Below, piece after piece: positions 8,339 to 16,701 of a stretch of DNA of 64,000 nucleotides. This DNA is from Collinsella aerofaciens. Lineage in GTDB: Bacteria; Actinomycetota; Coriobacteriia; Coriobacteriales; Coriobacteriaceae. Under the pieces are notes generated by a model. It was not told where the DNA came from and searched no databases. It worked only from the letters and a program-made list of their open reading frames with translations. The translations under genes were made by a program, and so were the position numbers. The first letter of the stretch is position 1; every line of letters begins with the position of its first letter. The stretch spans positions 1 to 64,000 of the forward strand of contig CAJMHW010000001.1 of NCBI GenBank assembly GCA_905213325.1, read 5' to 3'.

Positions 8339-8962
8339 TTACTTGGTTGTTAGGGTTAGCAGGTCGTTGGGGGTTTCGAGGTTGTAGGTGGCATTTGGGA
8401 TGTCTTGGTGTGATCCCCATGCCGCTCTGGCAAAACTGACCCCTGCCGAAGTTGCGCATTGTTCGTCGTAGACGGTGTCGCCAACGTAGACGACGTTGCC
8501 AGGATTCGCGCCCGTACGCCGGAGATATTCGAGCATGGGAGCGGGTGCGGGTTTATGTTCGGTTGTGTCTTCGACAAGGATGATGTGCTCAAAATACTTA
8601 TCGAAACCAAGGGGTGCAATTTCTTTTGCGTATTCGTCGCGCGCACGTGAGGAGACGATGCCAAGTTTGCAGCCGCTATCGGCGAGTGTTGCGATGACTT
8701 CAAGCAAACCTGGAAACACGCTGATGGTGCTTTTAAAGCTGGCGGCAACTTGGCACCAGCGATCCAACGTTGCCTGCGAGTAGATCCCAAGTTTCTCAAG
8801 GGCATCCTTGCCGGGTATGCCGAGGGCAAATTCAAGCTCGTGTCGGGGGAGCGTTTTGCCGGTTTCTTCTTGGACAATCTGGTCAAGCGATGACAGCACG
8901 CTTTCTTCTGTATCTGCCAATGTCCCATCAACGTCAAACACGATATAGTCAAAGTACTTCAT
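8339..8962 (-). CDS. HAD-superfamily hydrolase, phosphoglycolate phosphatase-like
   Basis: A soluble phosphatase of HAD subfamily I. Motif I is FDVDGTLADTEE near residue 6, motif II is GIVSSRA, motif III includes the Lys of HKPAPAP, and motif IV is VGDTVYDE. A helical cap lies between motifs I and II. The family hydrolyses small phosphate esters (phosphoglycolate, pyrophosphate, sugar phosphates), and the substrate cannot be told from sequence. The ATG at 8962 is chosen because GGAG precedes it; an ATG six codons upstream would place that site inside the gene. It follows the AraC gene on the same strand after 56 bases. Confidence 0.85.
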   Translation of the reverse strand: MKYFDYIVFDVDGTLADTEESVLSSLDQIVQEETGKTLPRHELEFALGIPGKDALEKLGIYSQATLDRWCQVAASFKSTISVFPGLLEVIATLADSGCKLGIVSSRARDEYAKEIAPLGFDKYFEHIILVEDTTEHKPAPAPMLEYLRRTGANPGNVVYVGDTVYDEQCATSAGVSFARAAWGSHQDIPNATYNLETPNDLLTLTTK

Positions 8963-9018
8963 ATAGTAGCTCCTATCCATTGTTTGCCTGCAAGTTTGAT
9001 GCAGTGACAGAAGAAGGG

Positions 9019-9957
9019 CTAGCGGGATTTCTGCCTGGTACTATCGAGATTCTGCCTCGCTGCTCGATAGCTCGAAGGAGTGCATCCCATTTGTTCTTTA
9101 AATACCTGGCCAAGATGGCTTGCTGTCGCAAAGCCGCATTGGCGCGCGACTGTCTGGACCGTTCGCGTGGTGTGTGCCAAAAGTTCGCAAGCACGGTTTA
9201 CGCGGTATGCGCGCAGATATGCCGCCGGGGTCGTTCCTGCGCAAGCTTCGATAATGCGGTAACACTCTCTTTCGCTTACGCCGGCTGCAGATGCCATCTG
9301 GGGCACATCTATAGCGGCTGCATAGTTTGCGCGGATATAGTCCAGGATTGCCTTGAACTGTACGTCGCGGTTGGTCATCCAAGAGGCGTTGTCGGAGGAA
9401 AAGAGCGGTTCGGCCTTGGCGTAAATCTGAATCCAGAGCCCTGACAAGCTATTCCGAAGCGCCATCTCGTTCTGCGGCCGTTGAAGGTCGTGGTTAAAGG
9501 AACTCTTTAGCAAATCGATAAAGGACATATCGTCGGGGTTGGTGGGCGACCATTTGAGCACATCGACGCCTCGACATTGCAGCAAAGGATTGATATAGCG
9601 CTTTTGAAGGCGTCCCGCGGGATCGCCGAGCATCGACGGCTGAAAGATATGCAGCATTTGAATGGCTGGCGCCGAATTGGGCGATTGCAGCGTGCTGTGC
9701 AAAACGCCGCCGTTGATAAAGCCGGCGGACCCTTCCTCAAAGCGCACGTGTTCATGAGCCGCGCGCGTTCGATAGTCAATCGCTCCCTGCTCCATGTAGA
9801 AAAGCTCAACTTCGGAATGCCAGTGCCAGGGGACGGAATTGCCCGGATAGCGAGCGAATTCTGCGCGTTCGGCAATATAGGGCCAGTCTTCGGCGGTCTC
9901 GGGAAACGCTTCCTCGCGTCCTCCGCGGTGCAATTCTATGTGATCCATGTTTCGCAT
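9019..9957 (-). CDS. AraC-family transcriptional regulator
   Basis: A 312-residue protein with an N-terminal cupin-like sensor (HWHSEVELFYMEQG around residues 45-60) and a C-terminal double helix-turn-helix of about 100 residues. The latter has the typical VARQCGFATASHLGQVFKE and the closing PSSYR segment. Such proteins usually sense sugars or other carbon sources. The HAD gene downstream on the same strand could be cotranscribed, but no metabolic target is adjacent, so its regulon is unknown. Confidence 0.87.
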   Translation of the reverse strand: MRNMDHIELHRGGREEAFPETAEDWPYIAERAEFARYPGNSVPWHWHSEVELFYMEQGAIDYRTRAAHEHVRFEEGSAGFINGGVLHSTLQSPNSAPAIQMLHIFQPSMLGDPAGRLQKRYINPLLQCRGVDVLKWSPTNPDDMSFIDLLKSSFNHDLQRPQNEMALRNSLSGLWIQIYAKAEPLFSSDNASWMTNRDVQFKAILDYIRANYAAAIDVPQMASAAGVSERECYRIIEACAGTTPAAYLRAYRVNRACELLAHTTRTVQTVARQCGFATASHLGQVFKEQMGCTPSSYRAARQNLDSTRQKSR

Positions 9958-9982
9958 GGCATCAGTATAAAGCGCGATGGGC

Positions 9983-10192
9983 TTAGATTGCTCTTGCCTG
10001 TTCGGGGAACGCCTTGTCTAGGGATGCTTGGAGCTTTTCGAAGGATGCTCGTAAGTTGAGGCTCTGATCGGCTGAGCGCTTGGTTTTTGTGGTGGGGGAG
10101 TCGAGGAGACCGTTTCTCTGTGTCGGGGGGAAGGAGAAAAGGTTTGCATGTTTTAGGGATGGCTGCTGTGCTGCGTCATTGGAAGAATGCAT
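9983..10192 (-). CDS. small hypothetical protein
   Basis: A 69-residue frame with a GAGGAGG ribosome-site match about ten bases before its ATG. The C-terminal third is a probable amphipathic helix (LRASFEKLQASLDKAF). I recognise no family. The ribosome-site match lies inside the final codons of another open frame that stops two bases before this ATG, so it may be fortuitous or show translational coupling. It lies downstream of the Nudix-Vsr gene on the same strand. Confidence 0.35.
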   Translation of the reverse strand: MHSSNDAAQQPSLKHANLFSFPPTQRNGLLDSPTTKTKRSADQSLNLRASFEKLQASLDKAFPEQARAI

Positions 10193-10194
10193 GC

Positions 10195-10389
10195 TTATGC
10201 GGCCTCCTCGATGTCCACCAAAAGATTGCGCTCGGGGTATGCTGCTAGGTCCCGTGCGTTGGCAGTATTATGCCGCGGCTGCTGCAAAGAAGCGCTAAAG
10301 AAAGGCTTAACCTGGTTTGGCGTTACGATGAAACCGCAGGTCAAAGCTATTGAGTAACACTCTTGAAAGGTTTTGAGCTTAAGGGCTTT
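10195..10389 (-). pseudogene. possible gene remnant without a start codon
   Basis: An open frame of about 64 codons bounded by TAG and TAA, with protein-like composition and ending ...RNLLVDIEEAA. It contains no ATG or supported alternative start. It may be the 3' end of a gene whose 5' part was lost, or non-coding. It lies between the Vsr fusion gene and the small ORF, a position where Vsr genes often have restriction-modification neighbours, but I cannot identify it. Confidence 0.25.
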
Positions 10390-10445
10390 CTAAGGTTTGT
10401 GGCGCGGATGTGGCGCGGACGTGCGGAGCGTGTGAATGCTCGCTG

Positions 10446-11432
10446 TTAGCGCTGCGGCTCTGCGGCGCGCACCTGCTCGATGACCTTTTCCATCGTGGCG
10501 TCGATGCGGTCTTTTTTGAGCTCGCATTCCCAGATGGTTATGGGTGTCCAGCCCATTTGGGTGAGTGCGTTGATGGCTGCTCGGTCGCGCTCGACGTTGC
10601 GACGGAACTTTGCCTCCCAAAACTCAACGTTGCGCTTGGGCTGGCTCGGATTGCACTTGGGGCAGCGGTGCCAAAAGCAGCCGTTGACGAAGATGGCGAT
10701 CTTGCGCCCGGGAAAGGCGATGTCGGGTTTTCCAGGCACCTTCCATTCCAGACGGTATCCCGTAAGGCCCGCGGCCCGTAGGCGCTGGCGAACGAGCAGC
10801 TCGGGCTTGGTGTTGGCGCGTTTGTTGCCCTTCATGGACTTTTTGATGGCGGCGCGACGGCGTACCAGTTCGCGCTCGTCGGCGGAAAGGTCCGAGGTAT
10901 CGATGCCGTCGAGCAGACCGGGCTTGGGACGCTTTTTGCTACGGCGCTTAGGTGCGCGCTTGGGTTTGGTGGCGGGGTGTTCGGTCGTGGTGACCTCGGC
11001 GCCATCGGCGGAGCTTGCCTCAAGCCGATCTTCCTTCAGCTCAATCAGGGCATCGATAAGCCCCTTGTCGGCGGGCATCCATTCCACCGTGGCAAGCGAG
11101 GCGCGCGGAATCCAGCGGATATCGAGCTGTCGGTCATGTTTCTGAGGCTCATCGGATTCATCGGCGAGCGAGCAGTAGTAGCACTCCATGGAGAGATGAA
11201 AATCGGGGTAGTCATACTCAACGGTATAGAAATCGCGCAGGTTGGTAACTTTTACCTGCAGCTCTTCCATGAGCTCGCGGCGCACGGCGTCTTCGGGTGT
11301 CTCGCCGCGCATGAGCTTGCCGCCCGGGAATTCCCAAAGTCCTTGCATGTCGCCGTAGCCGCGCTGCACGGCAAGCAGCTCATCGGATCCTTCTTTGCGA
11401 ATGATCCCAGCGGCAACATGAACAGTCTTCAA
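10446..11432 (-). CDS. Nudix (MutT-like) hydrolase fused to Vsr-type mismatch endonuclease
   Basis: A 328-residue two-domain repair protein. Residues 1-135 form a Nudix domain with box GGKLMRGETPEDAVRRELME, matching Gx5Ex7REUxEE, most like MutT enzymes that clear 8-oxo-dGTP. A basic linker (KPKRAPKRRSKKRPK) follows. The C-terminal 130 residues match very-short-patch-repair endonucleases: RANTKPELLVRQRLRAAG, PGKPDIAFPGRKIAIFVNG, then CFWHRCPKC and TPITIWECEL. Vsr nicks at T:G mismatches made by deamination of methylcytosine. I chose TTG at 11432, just before KTVHVAAG, with AGAGGA six bases upstream; there is no ATG between the divergent bceA gene and the domain start. No cytosine methylase gene lies nearby. 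Confidence 0.85.
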   Translation of the reverse strand: MKTVHVAAGIIRKEGSDELLAVQRGYGDMQGLWEFPGGKLMRGETPEDAVRRELMEELQVKVTNLRDFYTVEYDYPDFHLSMECYYCSLADESDEPQKHDRQLDIRWIPRASLATVEWMPADKGLIDALIELKEDRLEASSADGAEVTTTEHPATKPKRAPKRRSKKRPKPGLLDGIDTSDLSADERELVRRRAAIKKSMKGNKRANTKPELLVRQRLRAAGLTGYRLEWKVPGKPDIAFPGRKIAIFVNGCFWHRCPKCNPSQPKRNVEFWEAKFRRNVERDRAAINALTQMGWTPITIWECELKKDRIDATMEKVIEQVRAAEPQR

Positions 11433-11580
11433 CAGGAGTCCTCTCTCAATATCATCACGTGGCAGGCTAGCTACCCCTACCTTACACAACGGTAAGGCAA
11501 GCGTAAGCCATATCGATGGTAGCTGACTCGTCTTCTTGCGACTATAGATGCCGTAGACTAATCGCAAGAAAGGACTCGGT

Positions 11581-12366
11581 ATGCAAACCACGCACATGGC
11601 GACCCCGGTACTGGAGGTCGCGCATCTCGAAAAGGTATATGGAGCGCTGGGCAACGTGACCCGCGCGCTCAACGACGTCAGCTTTACGGTCAACCGCGGC
11701 GAATTTGTTGGCATCATGGGCGCTTCGGGCTCGGGCAAGTCGACGTTGCTCAACTGCGTGTCGACCATTGATAGCGCCACGAGCGGCACGATCCGCATCA
11801 ACGGCCAGGACGTGACGCGCATGAAGCAGGCTAAGCTTTCGCAGTTCCGCCGCGAAGAGCTCGGCTTTATCTTCCAGGACTCCAACCTGCTCGATACGCT
11901 CACGGCACGCGAGAACATCGCCCTGCCGCTCACCATTGCCCGCACAAACTCGGCAGAGATCTCGACCCGCGTGCAGGATGTGGCCGCGCGTCTGTCTATC
12001 AGTCAGGTGCTCGACAAGTATCCCTACCAGATGTCCGGCGGTCAGCAGCAGCGCGTTGCCGCGGCCCGCGCGCTCGTCACCGACCCCACCATGATCATGG
12101 CCGACGAGCCCACCGGCGCCCTCGATTCCAAGAGTGCCCGCCTGCTGCTCGAGAGCCTGGAGGCCCTCAATCGCCGCCTGCGCGCCACGGTGCTCATGGT
12201 CACGCACGACAGCTTTGCCGCCAGCTACACGAGCCGTGTGCTGTTTATTCGCGACGGCAAGATCTTCACCGAGCTGCGCTGCGGCGACACCGACCGCCGA
12301 GAGTTCTTCGACCGCATTATGGAGGTCGTTGCCATGATGGGCGGTGAGGGCTCCGATGCTCTGTAA
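11581..12366 (+). CDS. BceA-type ABC transporter ATP-binding protein
   Basis: Cytoplasmic ATPase of a MacB/BceA-type transporter. Walker A GASGSGKSTL lies near residue 47, the Q-loop is FIFQDSN, the signature is MSGGQQQRVAAARAL, Walker B is [12 protein letters not shown], and the switch His is in VTHD. AAGGA precedes the ATG. It overlaps the permease gene by 11 bases. BceAB systems expel or detach cell-wall-targeting peptides such as bacitracin and often have an adjacent two-component system; none is adjacent here. Confidence 0.9.
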   Translation: MQTTHMATPVLEVAHLEKVYGALGNVTRALNDVSFTVNRGEFVGIMGASGSGKSTLLNCVSTIDSATSGTIRINGQDVTRMKQAKLSQFRREELGFIFQDSNLLDTLTARENIALPLTIARTNSAEISTRVQDVAARLSISQVLDKYPYQMSGGQQQRVAAARALVTDPTMIMADEPTGALDSKSARLLLESLEALNRRLRATVLMVTHDSFAASYTSRVLFIRDGKIFTELRCGDTDRREFFDRIMEVVAMMGGEGSDAL

Positions 12367-14593
12367 ACTCGCTTGGGGCAACGTCCGCCGCGCCGGCCGC
12401 GACTACCTCGTCTACTTGCTGACGCTCACCCTGGGCGTCACGGTCTTCTATGCCTTTAACACCATCTCGATGCAGGTCGACATTGCCGGAATCGATGAAG
12501 AGGGCTTGGCGCAGGTTATGGGCAGCATGCTCGGCGACCTGACGTACTTTTTGGCCGGTGTCATGGCCTTTTTGATGGTGTATGCCAATAACTTCATCAT
12601 GAAACGCCGCAAGAAGGAGTTTGGCCTGTACCAGGTGCTCGGTATGGGGCGTGGGCGCGTCGCCACGATCATGGCGCTCGAGACGGTGATTGTCTCGGTG
12701 GTGGCCTTTGTCGCCGGCATTGTGCTGGGTGTGGGACTCTCCCAGCTCATGACGTTCTTTACGGCCTCGCTCTTTAAGACACAGATCGCCAATTTCCACT
12801 TCTTTTTCTCGGTGCATGCGTTCAATCTGACCCTTGCCTGCATGCTCGTAATGTTTGTGCTTACGCTACTGCTGAACCTCCGCGCCGTGCGTCGTACCAA
12901 ACTTATCGAGCTTATGGGTGCCGAGCGTCGCAACGAGAGCATCAAGACACGCAACCCCTGGATCGCGATTGCCATCTTTGCCGTGGGCGTGGTGCTTGTG
13001 GGCGTGGCCTATTACCGTCTGCTACGTGATGGGTTCCCGCTAACCGCGACGGACAGCAAGCTGCAAGAGGCCATGAACCAGTTTGGCATTACGACCGCTA
13101 TGGTTACCGTGGGCACCTTTGCCCTGTTCTGGGGACTCTCGGGCATGCTCATCAAGCTGCTGCAGAGCCTGCGCAGCGTGTATTGGCGCGGCCTCAACAT
13201 GTTTACCGTGCGCCAGCTTGCGGCCAAGGTCAACACGGTGTGCTTTTCGATGGGCGTCATCGCGATGCTCCTGTTTTTGGCCATCACCTCGGTGACGTGC
13301 GGTATGTCAATTGCCAACGTGATGAATGAAAACCTGGAGCGCTATAACCCTGTTGACGTGTCTCAGACGTATGTCTATTACACGCCCGATACGCTCGACT
13401 TCTACAAAGAGTCTTTCAATCCGTCTGAGGCCGATCGAATGGTGCTGGCCGATAGTACGGTCGATTTGTACTCCGCATGGCACGGCGATCGTATCGATCA
13501 CGATAACGTTGCAGACGGTATTAAGGGCAAGTCGGCGGACAACAACGACGAGACCGGCAAGAAGGTCAATATCGCCGATGTTGCCGGTGAGCATGTGCAG
13601 ATTGATTCGTATCTGAGTTACCCGTTTGGCGGTTCGGATCCTTCGGTGACCCCAAGTGAGATGTGCAAGGCCATGGGCGAAAAGCTTCCCAAGGCGTTCG
13701 GGGGTAGCAATGCCGATGCGATGGGTCTGTTTGTGACGCCGGCGAGCCAGTACAACAAACTGCGTCAGATGATGGGCGAGGAGCCGGTGCACATCGGTCA
13801 CGACCAGTATCTGCTCACATGTGATATGGGCGGCGAGCTGGTCGACCTGTACACCAAGTATATGGCTGGCGGCCATGCCCTTACCTTGGGCGGGCATACG
13901 CTCAAGCCCGCAACCGATAAGTCGGACGAAGATACGGCGGCCATCGCCAACTCGGCGATGGGTAGTAATCTGGGTACCGTCGTCGTTGCCGACGAGCTGC
14001 TGTCCCAGCTTAATCTGCAGCCGTATTCTAGTAGCCTGCTCGTTAACTACAAACAGGGGATGGATACGACCGAGGCAGACGAGAGCATTAAATACACTGT
14101 GCTCGACAATCTGCTCGTTGACGGCAAGGAGTCGGGGTCGTGGGGAACCTTCATCACACGCTCCGAGATGTACACGCAAGCAGCGCAAATGAACGGCTTG
14201 ATTAGCTACCTAGCCATCTACATCGGCTTTGTATTGGTCGTTGCATGCGCGGCGATTCTGTCGATCCAGCAACTCTCCAACGTGGCCGACGGCAGCCGCA
14301 GCTATCGTGTGCTGGCACAGATCGGCTGTGAGGACCGCCAGATTCGTCATTCGGTGATGGCGCAGCAAGCGGTATTCTTCCTGTTCCCGCTGGCAGTGGG
14401 CCTGGCGCACTCCTTTGTGGCACTTAAGGTGATCATCGAGCTGGTGAGCATATTCGGAAATATGAGCATCGGTGGCACCGTGGGCCTCACCTGTGCAATC
14501 TTCCTGGCAGCATACGGCGGCTACTTCCTGGTGACCTACCTCATGAGCGCCGGCATGGTACAAGCCGCCATCGCCACCCGCTACAGCGAGTAA
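12356..14593 (+). CDS. BceB-type FtsX-domain ABC permease
   Basis: A membrane partner of the preceding ATPase, 745 residues. The plan is BceB-like: one N-terminal membrane segment (YLVYLLTLTLGVTVFYAF), paired segments through about residue 330, a large extracytoplasmic domain of about 200 residues (YNPVDVSQ... to ...GSWGTF), then three C-terminal segments. I chose the ATG at 12356 (MLCKLAWGN), with GGTGAGGG upstream; a GTG four codons earlier is possible. The large domain in this family binds the antimicrobial peptide or its lipid target. A family B structured element begins 25 bases after the stop. Confidence 0.9.
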   Translation: MLCKLAWGNVRRAGRDYLVYLLTLTLGVTVFYAFNTISMQVDIAGIDEEGLAQVMGSMLGDLTYFLAGVMAFLMVYANNFIMKRRKKEFGLYQVLGMGRGRVATIMALETVIVSVVAFVAGIVLGVGLSQLMTFFTASLFKTQIANFHFFFSVHAFNLTLACMLVMFVLTLLLNLRAVRRTKLIELMGAERRNESIKTRNPWIAIAIFAVGVVLVGVAYYRLLRDGFPLTATDSKLQEAMNQFGITTAMVTVGTFALFWGLSGMLIKLLQSLRSVYWRGLNMFTVRQLAAKVNTVCFSMGVIAMLLFLAITSVTCGMSIANVMNENLERYNPVDVSQTYVYYTPDTLDFYKESFNPSEADRMVLADSTVDLYSAWHGDRIDHDNVADGIKGKSADNNDETGKKVNIADVAGEHVQIDSYLSYPFGGSDPSVTPSEMCKAMGEKLPKAFGGSNADAMGLFVTPASQYNKLRQMMGEEPVHIGHDQYLLTCDMGGELVDLYTKYMAGGHALTLGGHTLKPATDKSDEDTAAIANSAMGSNLGTVVVADELLSQLNLQPYSSSLLVNYKQGMDTTEADESIKYTVLDNLLVDGKESGSWGTFITRSEMYTQAAQMNGLISYLAIYIGFVLVVACAAILSIQQLSNVADGSRSYRVLAQIGCEDRQIRHSVMAQQAVFFLFPLAVGLAHSFVALKVIIELVSIFGNMSIGGTVGLTCAIFLAAYGGYFLVTYLMSAGMVQAAIATRYSE

Positions 14594-14617
14594 CTCGTTC
14601 AGCTTGGAATTTTCGTA

Positions 14618-14746
14618 GGTTGAGCATAGGTCAGCGAAAACGCCCCTAAGCGAGCAAGGTGACGTGAAAGAGGAGGGAAGCGTACTTCGGTACGTGACCG
14701 ACGATTGAACGTCAGATTGCCGCTTAGGGGCGTTTGCAGCGTCGAG
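14618..14746 (+). repeat. family B structured element, copy B1
   Basis: A perfect 15-bp helix 1 (14638-14652 with 14721-14735) encloses the conserved loop strands AGCAAGG and GATTGC. Helix 2 is TGACGT paired with ACGTCA (14660-14665, 14709-14714), followed by conserved GAAA and TTGA strands and a terminal hairpin containing GCGTACTTCGGTACG. Conserved GTCAGCG and GCAGCGTCGA flank helix 1. It follows bceB immediately. Confidence 0.85.
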
Positions 14747-14748
14747 CC

Positions 14749-14776
14749 GTTACGCGGTTTGATAAAACCGCGTAAC
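14749..14776. terminator. 12-bp hairpin following B1
   Basis: GTTACGCGGTTT pairs perfectly with AAACCGCGTAAC across four bases. The same hairpin follows copy B2 at 18215-18242, so it travels with family B. It has no long T run and may or may not terminate. The remainder to 14902 holds only the antiporter's ribosome site. Confidence 0.5.
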
Positions 14777-14902
14777 TTCATCGTAGAAGCACGTCTGCGG
14801 GCGTCGGATGCTCGTCTCCTGTCGCCCGCCCACCGAGGCCCGGCAATTGCCTTAATATCTTAAGGACCTCGATTTGTCCAAGACTGAGCGAAGGAGCTCA
14901 TC

Positions 14903-16333
14903 ATGAGCGACGGAAAGAAAAAGCTTTCCTTCTTGACGGTCATCTCGACCATCATCTGCGTCGTCTTCGTTTGCGAGGCCGCCGCACCTGCTGCTGCCAT
15001 TGGCAACCAGCAGTTCTTCTGGTGGATCTTCCTGATTCTGACCTTCCTGCTCCCTTATGGCATGGTCGTTGCCGAGCTCGGCACTACCTATGACGGTGAG
15101 GGTGGCATTTACGACTGGGTACGCGATGGCCTGGGCGACAAGTGGGGCGCCCGCATTTCGTACTACTACTGGGTTAACTACCCGCTGTGGATTGCCTCGC
15201 TGGCCACTATGTTCCCGGACATTTTGGGCATGGTCTTTGGCGTCGAGTTCAATCTGATTGCCAAGATTGGTATCGACCTTGCCTTTGTGTGGATTGTCTA
15301 TCTTATGGGTCGCTCAAAGGCTGCCGACTCCGAGTGGGTCCTGAACGGCGGCGCCATCATCAAAGTCGCCGTTGCCGTTATCGTCGGCGCTTTGGGCATT
15401 TGGTACGCCATGGAGAACGGTTTTGCGAACGATATGTCCGCTGCCACCTTCCTGCCCGAGCTCACCAACACCAACGCGCTCGGCTACCTGTCGATCATCA
15501 TCTTTAACTTCATGGGCTTCGAGGTCATCTGCACCATGACCGACGATATGGCCGATCCTGCTCACGATATCCCCAAGGCTATCATCGTCGGCGGTCTGTC
15601 TATCGCCGTGATCTACCTGTTCGCTGGCTTTGGAATCGGCGCTGCTGTGCCGGCCGATTCCATCGATCCCGACTACGGCATGATCTACGCTGTCCAGACT
15701 ATTGTGGGCGATTCCATGATCTTTAAGGTCATCTGCATCGCCTTCCTGATCACGCTGTTCGCCAACATGGCTGCCTGGTCCTTCGGCGTCAACTCCGTTG
15801 CTCGCTATGCTGCCGAGCATGGCAACATGCCCAAGGTCTTCGCCTCGATGATCTCGGATGACGACATGCCCAACGGCGCCAACCTGGTCAACGCCATCGT
15901 TGCCTCCCTGGTGCTGTGCCTGCAGCTGGTTCCCATCGACGCCATCTCCAACGGTGTCTTCTGGATGCTCTTCGGTACCTCCGTTGTCTTCCTGCTGCTG
16001 ACCTACATCCCGATGTTCCCGGCATTCCTCAACCTTCGTAAGAACGACCCCAACCGTGAGCGTATCTTTACGTTCCCGTTTAAGGGCGCCATGATGAAGG
16101 TCATGCTGGCTATTCCCTGCATCGAGCTGATTCTGGCTATCGTTGCAACGCTGATTCCGTTCTCTGTCGATGAGATTGGCGATAAGGTCCCGATGATCGT
16201 CATCTTCATCGTGCTCTTGCTTATTGGCGAGGTTGTCCGCGTCGTCAGTGCTAAGGGCCGCGAGACCGAGTACAAGGGTCTCACTCCCGAGCTGGCTGCT
16301 CAGCGCCTCGCTGAGGAGTCCGAGGAGGACTAG
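14903..16333 (+). CDS. aguD: APC-family amino acid/polyamine antiporter, probable agmatine:putrescine exchanger
   Basis: A 476-residue integral membrane transporter with about twelve hydrophobic segments and the APC opening pattern (FLTVISTIICVVFVCEAA, PYGMVVAELGTTYDGEGG). It precedes the agmatine deiminase gene on the same strand, the arrangement of aguD-aguA in lactic acid bacteria, where AguD imports agmatine and exports putrescine. The substrate is inferred from that neighbour only. AAGGAG lies upstream of the ATG. The TAG stop lies inside the outer stem of a structured element (16331-16417). Confidence 0.8.
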   Translation: MSDGKKKLSFLTVISTIICVVFVCEAAAPAAAIGNQQFFWWIFLILTFLLPYGMVVAELGTTYDGEGGIYDWVRDGLGDKWGARISYYYWVNYPLWIASLATMFPDILGMVFGVEFNLIAKIGIDLAFVWIVYLMGRSKAADSEWVLNGGAIIKVAVAVIVGALGIWYAMENGFANDMSAATFLPELTNTNALGYLSIIIFNFMGFEVICTMTDDMADPAHDIPKAIIVGGLSIAVIYLFAGFGIGAAVPADSIDPDYGMIYAVQTIVGDSMIFKVICIAFLITLFANMAAWSFGVNSVARYAAEHGNMPKVFASMISDDDMPNGANLVNAIVASLVLCLQLVPIDAISNGVFWMLFGTSVVFLLLTYIPMFPAFLNLRKNDPNRERIFTFPFKGAMMKVMLAIPCIELILAIVATLIPFSVDEIGDKVPMIVIFIVLLLIGEVVRVVSAKGRETEYKGLTPELAAQRLAEESEED

Positions 16334-16417
16334 AGCACCCGGATTCGGGGCTCCAACCTTCCTCGCGTACCAACGTACGCTTCGTCGGGCTTGTCGCTCC
16401 CGACTCGGGACGCTCTA
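16331..16417 (-). repeat. possible divergent family B element (C1)
   Basis: An imperfect outer stem starts with TAGAGC, which includes the antiporter stop codon, and ends GCTCTA. It encloses the core GCGTAC-CAAC-GTACGC with CTTCG, shared with copy B4. Helix 2 of family B is not clear here, so membership is doubtful. Confidence 0.5.
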
Positions 16418-16431
16418 GCCTCTTCGGAGGC
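16418..16431 (+). terminator. short UUCG hairpin
   Basis: GCCTC-TTCG-GAGGC is a very stable small hairpin immediately after the C1 element. It has no T run, so termination is uncertain. Confidence 0.4.
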
Positions 16432-16701
16432 GTGCCCAAGCAACAGGTTTGCTAACCTTTCTCTGAGGTGGGTGTGAGCTATTGCTCCGGTAACCACCGC
16501 CCGCCCCAATCTCTCTTCCGTATCCTTCGTGCGTTTTGTCTCCGCGCACCGGGTTACGTCGTCGCTTGCCGGTGCGACATCCGTGAAAACCGGTGCCAGG
16601 CGCCCCGACCTTTGCCGGGGAATGGGCGCCTACCATCTCTTGGTTTTAGGCTGAGGGTAACCCGCCCGCAGCAAGCGATCGTTCGATTTGGAGGAAATCT
16701 T
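16432..16701 (+). other. unexplained leader of the agmatine deiminase gene
   Basis: A GC-rich 270-base stretch with several self-complementary parts, for example GGCGCCCCG near 16598 with CGGGG...GGGCGCC near 16617-16631. GGTAACC-type strings lie at both ends (near 16492 and 16658). It does not match any riboswitch I know, including guanidine classes. It may be a structured leader or only GC-rich spacer. Confidence 0.35.

Noticed and set aside
11433..11945. Upstream extension of the Nudix-Vsr frame across bceA
   Set aside because: It runs antisense through the ATPase gene; the domain begins right after the TTG at 11432.
16432..16701. Known riboswitch before aguA
   Set aside because: Self-complementary, but no motif of any class I know, including guanidine types.
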